Positions 1 through 7,100 of a stretch of DNA of 21,578 nt are shown piece by piece. The notes under the pieces were generated by a model. The model saw only the letters and a program-made list of their open reading frames with translations, did no database searches and was not told where the DNA came from. The translations under genes and the position numbers were made by a program. Positions within the stretch are counted from its first letter, which is position 1. The number at the start of each line of letters is the position of its first letter. The stretch is taken from NCBI RefSeq assembly GCF_019131995.1, contig NZ_JAHONA010000033.1, positions 1 through 21,578 on the forward strand, written 5' to 3'. The DNA is from Collinsella aerofaciens. Lineage in GTDB: Bacteria; Actinomycetota; Coriobacteriia; Coriobacteriales; Coriobacteriaceae.

Positions 1-455
1 CGATCTACTACACGCCGGCGTCCGTCCTGCTCAAGAACGCCAAGGACATGGGCTACGACGTCAAGATGATGGGCTGCGACGGCATGGACGGCATCCTGGG
101 CGTTGAGGGCTTCGACACCTCTCTTGCCGAGGGTCTGCTGCTCATGACCCCGTTCTCCGCCGACGACGAGAAGAACGCCGACTTCGTCAACGCTTACAAG
201 GATAAGTATGGCGAGACTCCGGACCAGTTTGCCGCCGACGCTTACGACGGCGTGCACGCGGTGGCCGAGGCCCTCGAGGAGGCCGGTCTTGGTGTCGACG
301 CCGACCCGACCGAGGTCGCCGAGAAGCTGCCTAAGGCTATGCTCAAGATTACCGTTGACGGTCTGACCGGCAAGCTCACCTGGAACGATAAGGGCCAGGT
401 CCAGAAGGAGCCCACGGCGTACGTCATCACCGACGGCAAGTACGTACAGGCCTAA
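1..455 (+). CDS. livJ: Branched-chain amino acid ABC transporter substrate-binding protein (5' end outside window)
   Basis: This is the C-terminal part (about 150 residues) of an extracytoplasmic solute-binding protein of the LivJ/LivK family, which delivers leucine, isoleucine, valine or similar ligands to the membrane permease. The reading frame is open from base 3 and ends at TAA 453-455, so the start, signal peptide and N-terminal lobe lie upstream of the window. Visible family features are the FAADAYDGVHAVAEAL stretch followed by an acidic loop and the closing LTGKLTWNDKGQ segment, typical of the last lobe of Peripla_BP_6 proteins. It lies 139 bp upstream of livH in the same orientation, matching the usual binding protein-H-M-G-F order. 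The ligand cannot be read from this fragment; urea or other amide ligands occur in the wider family. The symbol rests on operon context as much as sequence. Confidence 0.88.
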   Translation, partial: IYYTPASVLLKNAKDMGYDVKMMGCDGMDGILGVEGFDTSLAEGLLLMTPFSADDEKNADFVNAYKDKYGETPDQFAADAYDGVHAVAEALEEAGLGVDADPTEVAEKLPKAMLKITVDGLTGKLTWNDKGQVQKEPTAYVITDGKYVQA

Positions 456-456
456 T

Positions 457-481
457 AAGCCGCCTTACATAGAGCGGTTTT
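457..481 (+). terminator. Weak stem-loop just after the binding-protein stop codon
   Basis: AAGCCGC (457-463) can pair with GCGGTTT (474-480), including one G-T pair, around a 10-nt loop. The 3' arm runs into a short T stretch. It begins one base after the stop codon. The stem is short, so at most partial termination is likely, which would let livHMGF be transcribed at a lower level than the binding protein. Confidence 0.35.
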
Positions 482-487
482 GATCCC

Positions 488-517
488 AAGCAGGGGAGGT
501 TTTGGCCTTCCCTGCTT
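488..517 (+). promoter_or_regulatory. Intercistronic stem-loop between binding protein and livH
   Basis: AAGCAGGGGAGG (488-499) pairs with CCTTCCCTGCTT (506-517) over 12 bp with one G-U pair and a 6-nt loop. No T-run follows, so it does not look like a terminator. Stem-loops at this position in importer operons commonly protect the upstream binding-protein mRNA from 3' exonucleases. A second smaller stem (AGGGAC 529-534 with GTCCCT 543-548) follows. The stabilising role is inference. Confidence 0.4.
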
Positions 518-594
518 GCTTGGTATCTAGGGACAGTGTAACGTCCCTGTTTCATACATTAACTGGAAACCTATTCGAAAGGGGGATGTGGAAC

Positions 595-1476
595 ATGACG
601 GTCTTTATCCAATACCTGGTCAACGGCCTGTCCATGGGCAGTGTCTACGCCATCATCGCGTTGGGCTACACCATGGTCTATGGCATCGCCAAGATGCTGA
701 ACTTCGCTCACGGCGACGTTATCATGGTCGGTGCCTATGTCTCGTTCTGCGCCACGTCGTATCTCGGCCTCCCGGGCTGGGCATCTGTAATTCTCTCTTG
801 TGTGGTCTGTACCGTTCTCGGTGTTCTCATCGAGGGTCTGGCATACAAGCCGCTGCGTCAGGCGGGCCCGCTGGCCGTTCTGATCACGGCCATCGGCGTG
901 TCTTACTTCCTGCAGAACGCCGCGCAGCTTCTGTGGGGCGCCACGCCCAAGAACTTCACTTCGCTCGTCACCTTCCAGGTGCCGGAGTTCTTGGCCAAGT
1001 TCAATGTAAGCGCCGTCTCGCTCGTCACCATCGTCGCCTGCCTGGTTATCATGGCCGGCCTGATGTTCTTTACAGGTAAGACCAAGATGGGCAAAGCCAT
1101 GCGCGCCGTGTCCGAGGACAAAGCCGCCGCTCAGCTCATGGGCATCAACGTCAACCGTACCATCTCGATGACGTTTGCCATCGGCTCCGCCCTTGCCGCC
1201 ATCGCCGGTGTGCTCCTGTGCTCCTACTCGCCGGTGTTGCAGCCCACCACGGGCGCCATGCCTGGCATCAAGGCCTTCGACGCTGCCGTTTTCGGCGGCA
1301 TCGGTTCCATCCCCGGTGCCTTTGTCGGTGGTATTCTCATCGGCATCATCGAGGCGATGGCGCAGGCTTACATTTCCACGAGCCTTGCCAACTCCATCGT
1401 CTTTGGTGTTTTGATCATCGTCCTGCTCGTCAAGCCTGCCGGCCTCTTGGGCAAGTACGTCCCCGAGAAGGTGTAG
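595..1476 (+). CDS. livH: Branched-chain amino acid ABC transporter permease LivH
   Basis: This 293-residue integral membrane protein is one of the two permease subunits of the importer and forms the channel with LivM. Diagnostic segments are the N-terminal NGLSMGSVYAIIALGYTMVYG, the NFAHGDVIMVGAY motif and the RAVSEDKAAAQLMGI loop, the cytoplasmic coupling segment that contacts the ATPases. The C-terminal FGGIGSIPGAFVGGILIG run is also typical. About eight hydrophobic segments are visible, and length fits the family (about 290-310). The start was placed at ATG 595 because GAAAGGGGG (577-585) lies 9 nt upstream. ATG 586 directly abuts that site, and a longer in-frame extension to 502 lacks a ribosome site. 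LivM starts within 10 nt of the stop, so the genes are probably translationally coupled. Confidence 0.95.
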   Translation: MTVFIQYLVNGLSMGSVYAIIALGYTMVYGIAKMLNFAHGDVIMVGAYVSFCATSYLGLPGWASVILSCVVCTVLGVLIEGLAYKPLRQAGPLAVLITAIGVSYFLQNAAQLLWGATPKNFTSLVTFQVPEFLAKFNVSAVSLVTIVACLVIMAGLMFFTGKTKMGKAMRAVSEDKAAAQLMGINVNRTISMTFAIGSALAAIAGVLLCSYSPVLQPTTGAMPGIKAFDAAVFGGIGSIPGAFVGGILIGIIEAMAQAYISTSLANSIVFGVLIIVLLVKPAGLLGKYVPEKV

Positions 1477-1485
1477 GTGAGCGTT

Positions 1486-2565
1486 ATGAAGTTTCTTAAA
1501 GACAAGCAGACGCGTCACGACTTTGTCACGTACGCCATGTGCGTTGTGGCGTTCGCCATCGTGTTCTTTATGCAGTCCAACCACATGATCCCGCGCATGA
1601 TCGCCGGTCAGCTGGTTCCCATCACGGCCTATATCGTCATGGCCATCTCCCTTAACCTCGTCGTCGGCATCGCGGGCGACTTGTCGCTGGGCCACGCGGG
1701 CTTTATGAGCGTCGGTGCCTATACGGGCATCGTCACTGCCGTCGCGCTGGAGAGCACCGTTCCGTCCGATCCGATGCGTCTGATCATCAGCATTGTGGTC
1801 GGCGCTATCGCCGCTGCCATCTTGGGCTTCTTGATCGGTATCCCGGTCCTGCGCCTGAGCGGCGACTATCTGGCCATTGTGACCCTGGCTTTTGGCGAGA
1901 TCATCAAAGAGGTCGTCACCTGCCTCATTGTGGGCGTCGATTCCCGCGGCCTGCATGTGATCTTTAACATCACGGGTAACTCTACGATCGACGACCTGCA
2001 CCTGCTCGAGGACGGCACCGCCATCATCAAGGGCGCGCAGGGCGCATCGGGCGTGTCGACCTATTCGACCTTCCTTGCCGGCGCAATCCTGGTTATGGTC
2101 GCGCTCGTGATTGTGCTCAACCTGGTTCGCAGCCGTACCGGTCGTGCCATTATTGCCGTGCGCGACAACAAGATCGCTGCCGAGTCTGTGGGCATCTCCG
2201 TCACCCAGTACCGCATGATTGCCTTCGTGGTTTCCGCTGCCCTCGCCGGTGCTGCCGGAGCCCTGTTCGGCGGTAACTTCTCGCAGCTTTCCGCCACTAA
2301 GTTCGACTTCAATACGTCCATCCTCATTTTGGTGTTCGTGGTCCTGGGCGGCCTGGGCAACATGCGCGGCTCCGTTATCGCCGCGGCGCTGCTCACGGTG
2401 CTCCCCGAGCTGCTCCGTCAGTTCTCGGACTACCGCATGCTCATCTACGCCATCGTGTTGATTCTGGTCATGGTCTTTACTAACAACCCACAGCTCAAGG
2501 CGTTCTTCGCACGCATTAAGGACCGCTTTGCTTCCAAGAAGGAGGTGGCAGCCGATGCCCAGTAA
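1486..2565 (+). CDS. livM: Branched-chain amino acid ABC transporter permease LivM
   Basis: This second permease subunit has 359 residues, nine to ten hydrophobic segments and a charged C-terminal tail. Recognisable LivM features are SLNLVVGIAGDLSLGHAGFMSVGAY, GDYLAIVTLAFGEI and the coupling loop GRAIIAVRDNKIAAESVGI. The conserved FVVLGGLGNMRGSVIAA follows near the end. An insertion of about 45 residues between the GEI segment and the following helix (roughly residues 150-190) is usual for LivM. ATG 1486 is preceded at 5 nt by AGGTGA (1475-1480), which overlaps the livH stop codon. GTG 1477, with GAGAAGG ahead of it, would add three residues and cannot be excluded. The 3' end overlaps livG by 11 nt. 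Confidence 0.95.
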   Translation: MKFLKDKQTRHDFVTYAMCVVAFAIVFFMQSNHMIPRMIAGQLVPITAYIVMAISLNLVVGIAGDLSLGHAGFMSVGAYTGIVTAVALESTVPSDPMRLIISIVVGAIAAAILGFLIGIPVLRLSGDYLAIVTLAFGEIIKEVVTCLIVGVDSRGLHVIFNITGNSTIDDLHLLEDGTAIIKGAQGASGVSTYSTFLAGAILVMVALVIVLNLVRSRTGRAIIAVRDNKIAAESVGISVTQYRMIAFVVSAALAGAAGALFGGNFSQLSATKFDFNTSILILVFVVLGGLGNMRGSVIAAALLTVLPELLRQFSDYRMLIYAIVLILVMVFTNNPQLKAFFARIKDRFASKKEVAADAQ

Positions 2566-3415
2566 GATTGAGTTCAACAAGGGCAAGATGGTCCCGTATC
2601 CTTCTGGCGCCATCGTTCCCGACCGCGACTTGGGCCAGCGCCCGGCGCTCGAGTGCATCCACCTGGGCATTGAATTCGGCGGCCTTAAGGCGGTAGACGA
2701 CTTTAGCCTAACCATCGGCAAGACCGAGATCGCCGGTCTCATCGGCCCCAACGGTGCCGGCAAGACCACGGTCTTCAACCTGCTCACCAAGGTGTACCAG
2801 CCTACGCACGGCACCATCCTGCTCGACGGTGAGGACACTTCGGGCAAGTCGGTCTACCAGGTCAACCGCATGGGTATTGCCCGTACGTTCCAGAACATCC
2901 GCCTGTTCAACACCATGACGGTGGAGGACAACGTTAAGGTCGGCCTGCACAACCAGGAGCGCTACTCCGGTTTTGAGGGCGTGCTGCGCCTGCCGACGTA
3001 TTGGAAGCACGAGAAGGCCGCCCACGAGCGCGCCATGGAGCTGCTGTCCATTTTTGACATGGAGCACCTGGCAAATGAACAGGCCGGCTCGCTTCCTTAC
3101 GGCGCTCAGCGTCGTCTGGAAATCGTCCGCGCGCTTGCCACCAACCCCAAGCTGCTGCTGCTCGACGAGCCTGCCGCCGGCATGAACCCGTCCGAGACCG
3201 CAGAGCTCATGGCGAACATCGTCAAGATCCGCGACACCTTTGGCATTGCCATCATGCTTATCGAGCATGATATGTCGCTCGTCATGAACATCTGCGAGGG
3301 CATCTGCGTGCTTAACTTTGGTAAGGTTATCGCCAAGGGCACGGCTGAGGAAATCCAGAATAACGATGCCGTTATCGAGGCGTATCTGGGTAAGCAGGAT
3401 AAGGGGGAGAACTAA
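2555..3415 (+). CDS. livG: Branched-chain amino acid ABC transporter ATP-binding protein LivG
   Basis: This is one of the two cytoplasmic ATPases that power the Liv importer (286 residues). The Walker A motif GPNGAGKTT lies at residues 64-72 and Walker B LLLLDEP around 200-206 with D204/E205. The signature is LPYGAQ (180-185) rather than LSGGQ; a degenerate LxYG(A/Q)Q signature followed by RRLEIVRAL is characteristic of LivG. The H-loop is in LIEHDMSLVM. An extra N-terminal stretch of about 30 residues precedes the ABC core. The start was set at ATG 2555 because AAGGAGG (2539-2545) lies 9 nt upstream inside the livM tail; a longer in-frame extension from 2528 lacks such a site. The stop directly abuts the livF ATG. 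Confidence 0.95.
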   Translation: MPSKIEFNKGKMVPYPSGAIVPDRDLGQRPALECIHLGIEFGGLKAVDDFSLTIGKTEIAGLIGPNGAGKTTVFNLLTKVYQPTHGTILLDGEDTSGKSVYQVNRMGIARTFQNIRLFNTMTVEDNVKVGLHNQERYSGFEGVLRLPTYWKHEKAAHERAMELLSIFDMEHLANEQAGSLPYGAQRRLEIVRALATNPKLLLLDEPAAGMNPSETAELMANIVKIRDTFGIAIMLIEHDMSLVMNICEGICVLNFGKVIAKGTAEEIQNNDAVIEAYLGKQDKGEN

Positions 3416-4129
3416 ATGGCAGAGCCGATGCTTTCCGTCTACAACATCAACGTCTGGTACGGCGCCATCCACGCCATCAAGGACATCTCCTTTAACGTCA
3501 ACGAGGGTGAGATCGTGGCCTTGATCGGTGCCAACGGCGCCGGTAAGTCCACGACGCTCAAGACCGTCTCGGGCCTGCTGCGCTCCAAGACCGGCTCCAT
3601 CAAGTTTATGGGCGAGGACATTACCCATACGCCCGCTGATAAGCTGGTTGGTAAGGGCCTGGCTCAAGTTCCCGAGGGTCGTCGCGCCTTTTTGCAGATG
3701 ACGGTTGAGGAGAACCTGGAGATGGGTGCCTATACGCAGCCCAAGTCCACGGTGGCTCCGGGCCTGGAGCGCGTCTACGAGCAGTTCCCGCGCCTGAAGG
3801 AACGTCGTCGCCAGGTCGCCGGTACCCTTTCAGGCGGCGAGCAGCAGATGCTCGTTATGGGGCGCGCCCTTATGAGTAACCCCAAACTGCTTATGCTCGA
3901 CGAACCTTCCATGGGTCTGGCGCCGATTCTGATCGAACAGATCTTCCAGATTGTCGAGGACCTGCACAAGGCCGGCACCACGGTGCTTCTGGTCGAGCAA
4001 AACGCGCAGATGGCGCTTTCCATTGCCACACGCGGTTACGTGCTCGAGACCGGCAAGATCACCATGACCGGCACGGGCCAAGAGCTCCTGCACGACGACA
4101 ACGTCCGCAAGGCCTATCTGGGCGGTTAA
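3416..4129 (+). CDS. livF: Branched-chain amino acid ABC transporter ATP-binding protein LivF
   Basis: This second ATPase of the importer has 237 residues, the normal LivF length. Walker A GANGAGKST starts at residue 38 (K44), the signature LSGGEQQ is at 138-144, Walker B LLMLDEPSMG has D162/E163, and the H/switch region appears as LLVEQNAQMALSIA, with Q in place of the usual His as is common in LivF. Its EGRRAFLQMTVEENLEMGAY segment (Q-loop side) is family-typical. Translation starts at ATG 3416, immediately after the livG stop, with AAGGGGGAG just upstream inside livG. It is the last gene of the operon, followed 10 nt later by a strong terminator. Confidence 0.95.
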   Translation: MAEPMLSVYNINVWYGAIHAIKDISFNVNEGEIVALIGANGAGKSTTLKTVSGLLRSKTGSIKFMGEDITHTPADKLVGKGLAQVPEGRRAFLQMTVEENLEMGAYTQPKSTVAPGLERVYEQFPRLKERRRQVAGTLSGGEQQMLVMGRALMSNPKLLMLDEPSMGLAPILIEQIFQIVEDLHKAGTTVLLVEQNAQMALSIATRGYVLETGKITMTGTGQELLHDDNVRKAYLGG

Positions 4130-4139
4130 TCCATTCAAC

Positions 4140-4177
4140 AAAGGGGGCGCTGACCAACCCGGTCAGCGCCCCCTTTT
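4140..4177 (+). terminator. Rho-independent terminator of the liv operon
   Basis: GGGGGCGCTGACC (4143-4155) pairs perfectly with GGTCAGCGCCCCC (4161-4173) around the loop AACCC. The flanking AAA extends the stem into the TTTT tract at 4174-4177. It begins 10 nt after the livF stop. Its A-tract and T-tract symmetry would also allow function on the other strand. Confidence 0.9.
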
Positions 4178-4246
4178 AAGTTGCGGTGAAATAGGGACTG
4201 AATACGGGCTCCAGAGGCCAAATGAGTCCCTATTCCACCGCAACTT
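4178..4246. repeat. Long inverted repeat (22-bp arms) between livF and cutC
   Basis: The arms 4178-4199 and 4225-4246 are reverse complements at 21 of 22 positions (AAGTTGCGGTG then AATAGGGACT), separated by 25 nt. The element directly abuts the livF terminator and has no T-run, so it does not look like a second terminator. It resembles REP/MITE-type dispersed palindromes; whether it occurs elsewhere in the genome cannot be seen here. Confidence 0.75.
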
Positions 4247-4304
4247 CATGGGGATGTGTGACAATGCCCGTCGGAAAACATCTGCTGTCTTTGGGGGTCT
4301 ATCT

Positions 4305-4982
4305 ATGCTGTACGAGTTTTGTGCCGAGAACTTTGAGCGGGTGCCGGCGGCTATCGATGCCGGTGCAAGGCGTATTGAACTGTGCGACAACCTTGCCGTT
4401 GGTGGCACCACGCCTTCGGCCGGCGTTATCAGCGCTACGACCAACTATGCACACGAGCACGATGCGCGGGTGATGTGCATGATTCGCCCGCGTGGCGGTG
4501 ACTTTCATTACAACCAAGACGAGCTGCGCATGATGGAGATGGACCTGGGCCTTGCCGTAAGCGCCGGCGTTGACGGCTTGGTCTTTGGCAGCTGCAAGCC
4601 CTGCGCTGGCGGATGGGCGCTCGACGAGCTTACGTTGGGCGCTCTCGTGATGGCCGCGGGCTGCGCGACCGAGGAATGCAAGCGTGAGCCCATCGACATC
4701 ACCTTCCACATGGCGTTTGATCAGCTCTCGCCCGAGGCTCAGCTCGACGCGATTGACATACTCGCCGACTGCGGCATCACACGCATCCTGACGCATGGTG
4801 GCGCTGCCGGTACGCCGATCGAGGACAACTTCGAAAACCTGGCCCGCTTGATCGAGTATGCGGGCGACCGCTTGACCATCCTTCCCGGCGGCGGCATTTC
4901 CACGGTCAACCGCGATACCGTGGCGGCGGCACTGGGCGTCTCCGAGCTCCATGGCACCAAGATTGTGCCGCTGGAGGTATAA
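4305..4982 (+). CDS. cutC: CutC family protein
   Basis: This 225-residue TIM-barrel protein belongs to the CutC family (PF03932). The family was named for copper homeostasis in E. coli, but its biochemical role is not firmly established. Family motifs in order are RIELCDNLAVGGTTPSAGVI (about residues 23-42), MIRPRGGDFHY, a VDGLVFG strand, ITFHMAFD, ITRILTHGG and LPGGGIS near the C-terminus. The length fits the family (210-250). ATG 4305 was chosen because the protein then begins at MLYEFCAEN, aligning with family N-termini, with GGGGG 4293-4297 placed 7 nt upstream. An in-frame extension to 4248 would start just beyond the inverted repeat and adds no family sequence. The next gene starts 3 nt after the stop, so the two are almost certainly cotranscribed. 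Confidence 0.9.
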   Translation: MLYEFCAENFERVPAAIDAGARRIELCDNLAVGGTTPSAGVISATTNYAHEHDARVMCMIRPRGGDFHYNQDELRMMEMDLGLAVSAGVDGLVFGSCKPCAGGWALDELTLGALVMAAGCATEECKREPIDITFHMAFDQLSPEAQLDAIDILADCGITRILTHGGAAGTPIEDNFENLARLIEYAGDRLTILPGGGISTVNRDTVAAALGVSELHGTKIVPLEV

Positions 4983-4985
4983 CCC

Positions 4986-5783
4986 GTGACGCTGGTATTT
5001 GACGTTCAGCAGGCGAACGGTAAGCCCGACGACAACCGTCGTCCCGGCACCGCGTGCCCCTTTTGCGATACAGAAGGGCTCACCGACATCATTCGCCGTG
5101 ATGGCGATTGCATTTGGCTCGAGAATAAGTTCAAGACCCTGCGCGCCACCCGTCAAACCGTGCTGATCGAGTCGGCCGATCACGATGCCGACCTGGTGAC
5201 CTATGAGCCGGATGAACTCCACCATGTGATGCGGTTTGCCCTGGGTTGCTGGCAGCAGATGATCGATTCACAGCAGTATCGAAGCGTGCTCATGTACAAG
5301 AACAAGGGTCCGCTCTCGGGCGGTAGCCTCGTTCATCCGCACATGCAGATTGTGGGTTTGGAGCAGGAAGACGGCTATGCTTCGCTGGCTTCCGCCAATT
5401 TCGAAGGCATCAATGTCTGGCAACAGGGGAGGATCTCGGCCAACATCTCAACCGAACCCATCATGGGGTTCTTTGAGATCAACGTTTCAGCCCCGCAGGG
5501 AATCGCCGCCAGCGATGACACGAGAGATCAAGCCGAGGCGGATCTCTTCGCCGATGCAATCCAGGTAGCTCTGCGCTATATCCTGAACGAGCACCACGGT
5601 GGTCGCGCAGAGTCGTATAACCTGTTCTTCTATCACCTGGGCGGTCGGACCATTGCCAAGGCGCTGCCGCGTTGGGTGGTTTCGCCCTACTTTGTCGGCT
5701 ATCGTTTGGCCCAGGTCAATGCTGAGACAACGCTCGATATCGATGCTGAGCGCCTGCGTGCGCATCTGGAAACGCTCGTATAG
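4986..5783 (+). CDS. DUF4931 domain protein, galactose-1-phosphate uridylyltransferase/HIT-like
   Basis: This 265-residue protein resembles the DUF4931 group within the GalT-like branch of the HIT superfamily. A CPFC motif (C24, C27) near the N-terminus recalls the zinc-binding cysteines of GalT. GGSLVHPHMQIVG carries the HPH triad (117-119), whose second His is the nucleotidylated residue in GalT-type enzymes. The C-terminal half contains SYNLFFYHLGGR and WVVSPYFVGYRL. A nucleotidyl-transferase or phosphorylase activity on a nucleotide-linked substrate is therefore plausible, but the substrate is unknown. It is shorter than a true GalT (about 340 residues). The start is GTG 4986, with GGAGGT (4973-4978) inside the end of cutC at 7 nt spacing. 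The tight cutC pairing suggests a shared process, which is inference. Confidence 0.8.
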   Translation: MTLVFDVQQANGKPDDNRRPGTACPFCDTEGLTDIIRRDGDCIWLENKFKTLRATRQTVLIESADHDADLVTYEPDELHHVMRFALGCWQQMIDSQQYRSVLMYKNKGPLSGGSLVHPHMQIVGLEQEDGYASLASANFEGINVWQQGRISANISTEPIMGFFEINVSAPQGIAASDDTRDQAEADLFADAIQVALRYILNEHHGGRAESYNLFFYHLGGRTIAKALPRWVVSPYFVGYRLAQVNAETTLDIDAERLRAHLETLV

Positions 5784-5785
5784 CA

Positions 5786-5815
5786 AGACTAACACCCGCG
5801 TAATGCGGACAGTCT
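5786..5815. terminator. Possible bidirectional stem-loop between convergent genes
   Basis: AGACT (5786-5790) pairs with AGTCT (5811-5815), and an inner CCGC/GCGG stem (5796-5799 with 5805-5808) caps a GTAAT loop. It fills the 30-bp gap between the convergent DUF4931 gene and the symporter gene and includes part of the symporter stop codon. No T-run is present on either strand, so termination is uncertain. Confidence 0.3.
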
Positions 5816-6812
5816 AGCGTGCCATGGCGTCGCGGCCGGCTTCGACGCGCTTGCGCTGGGCGGCGCGCTCCTCGCCGGTCAGACGCTCAAAGAGATGCCC
5901 GATAAGCGAGGCGAGTACCTGCTGAAACAGCGTTCCGCACATGACGGGAAACACGACTTCGCCCGGAAAGTACTGCGTGGCGATGACGGCGCCCGAAGAG
6001 ATGTTACGCATGCCGCAGGTAAAGCACATGGTGGTCGTCTCGCTATATGGCAGATGCAGCGCATGGGCGACCAGAAAACCGACGACAAAGCCACTGATGG
6101 CGAAGACCAAAATAAAGAGGGCGACTTCCAGGCGCACCGCGTTCATGTGCAGCACGTACTCGCTCATGGCGGTGGAGTTGGAGGCGATAACGCCCATCAT
6201 CATGAATTTGCAGGCGGGCGAGAGCACGGGGGAGAGCTTCTCGTGTCCCCATCCACGCGTGAGCTCGTTGATCACGATGCCGAGCACGGCGGGGATGGCG
6301 ATCATAAAGGCCATGTCTTGCATCATGCTCGGCACATCGATCGAGACGGTGGCACCCAGCAAGAGCTTAAGCGTGAGCGGAATCGTCACAGGGGAGATAA
6401 CCGAGGACGTCAGGATGATGGTGAGCGCGAGCGGGCCGTTGCCGCCGAACATGCTGATCCACATAAAAGCGGTGACGGCCACGGGCACGCTGTACTCGAG
6501 CACGATGCCGCAGACAAGGTTGGGGTTGGAGCCAAAGAAGAGTGACCCTATGGCATACGCCGCGATGGGAATAAGCACTGCCGAGACCAGCAGCGCCAGA
6601 ATCAGGTGCAGCGGACGGTGGAACACCTCGGCTACCTGGTGAAAAGTGTTGCTGAGCGCGCCCTGAAACGTCATAAAGGCGAAGAGGGCGGGAACAATGG
6701 GCTTGAGCACGCCGATCTGCTGGGGAAAGAGCACGCCGAGCGCCACGCAAATCGGAACGATGATCTGCATATGCCCCGCGAGGAACTTTCCCAGTCCAGC
6801 CCATTGCTTCAT
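5814..6812 (-). CDS. Bile acid:sodium symporter family (BASS) membrane protein
   Basis: This 332-residue polytopic membrane protein is of the BASS/SBF superfamily, secondary transporters that couple sodium to organic anion movement. About nine to ten hydrophobic segments are visible, starting with residues 14-31. Family-like features are the ALFAFMTFQGAL segment near residue 45, VLEYSVPVAVTAFMW near 105-120, and the C-terminal CFTCGMRNISSGAVIATQYFPGEVVFPV run, which corresponds to the conserved crossing region. The charged tail (GEERAAQRKR) is cytoplasmic by the positive-inside rule. On the minus strand AAGGGAGT lies 10 nt before the ATG at 6812. It is transcribed divergently from recJ and converges on the cutC unit. 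Bile acids are only one of several known substrates of this family (others include pantoate and arsenite relatives), so the substrate is undetermined. Confidence 0.83.
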   Translation of the reverse strand: MKQWAGLGKFLAGHMQIIVPICVALGVLFPQQIGVLKPIVPALFAFMTFQGALSNTFHQVAEVFHRPLHLILALLVSAVLIPIAAYAIGSLFFGSNPNLVCGIVLEYSVPVAVTAFMWISMFGGNGPLALTIILTSSVISPVTIPLTLKLLLGATVSIDVPSMMQDMAFMIAIPAVLGIVINELTRGWGHEKLSPVLSPACKFMMMGVIASNSTAMSEYVLHMNAVRLEVALFILVFAISGFVVGFLVAHALHLPYSETTTMCFTCGMRNISSGAVIATQYFPGEVVFPVMCGTLFQQVLASLIGHLFERLTGEERAAQRKRVEAGRDAMAR

Positions 6813-6950
6813 ATGTCCCGTGACTCCCTTTATCCGCGAACTCGTTTGTATGGATATGCTAGACGCTCGTATGCGTCCGTGCGGCTGAAACGCTCGATTA
6901 TTTCGAGACCATTACCGCCATCGTTTGCCGAAACCGCGGCGCACCGCGGC

Positions 6951-6978
6951 GTTTTGCGTCCGCGCTGCACGGTATAAT
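6951..6978 (+). promoter_or_regulatory. Probable promoter of the recJ-rel unit
   Basis: A perfect TATAAT sits at 6973-6978. A weak -35 candidate, GTTTTG (6951-6956), lies 16 bp upstream. Two CCGCGG palindromes 10 bp apart (6934-6939 and 6944-6949) flank it upstream and could be a protein-binding site. Downstream, TGCCTGC/GCGGGCA (6997-7003 with 7008-7014, loop CGAA) forms a 5'-leader hairpin. Confidence 0.5.
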
Positions 6979-7034
6979 AAATCCGTTCAACAGATCTGCC
7001 TGCCGAAGCGGGCATACACAGAGGACTCATCGCT

Positions 7035-7100
7035 ATGAACCGTGAGAGGTATCGCGGCGACCTGCCCCTATCGGGGGTGGGTGCCTATGTCATCGCTTAA
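7035..7100 (+). CDS. Short leader ORF overlapping the recJ start (hypothetical)
   Basis: ATG 7035 opens a 21-codon frame ending at TAA 7098-7100. GAGGA (7021-7025) lies 9 nt upstream, a better-spaced ribosome site than any other start in this leader. The ORF overlaps the recJ ATG (7087) by 14 nt in another frame, so its translation could couple to recJ. The peptide (starting MNRERYRGD) has no recognisable family. It may simply be chance; conservation across relatives would be needed to accept it. Confidence 0.35.
   Translation: MNRERYRGDLPLSGVGAYVIA

Noticed and set aside
571..2847. A 758-codon open frame on the minus strand opposite livH, livM and livG
   Set aside because: The plus-strand frames encode clear Liv proteins. 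The antisense product is low-complexity, rich in H, D, G, Q and R, as produced by codon bias opposite GC-rich genes.
2708..3667. A 319-codon minus-strand frame opposite livG and livF
   Set aside because: The plus-strand frame carries the Walker motifs and signature of two ABC ATPases; the antisense frame has none.
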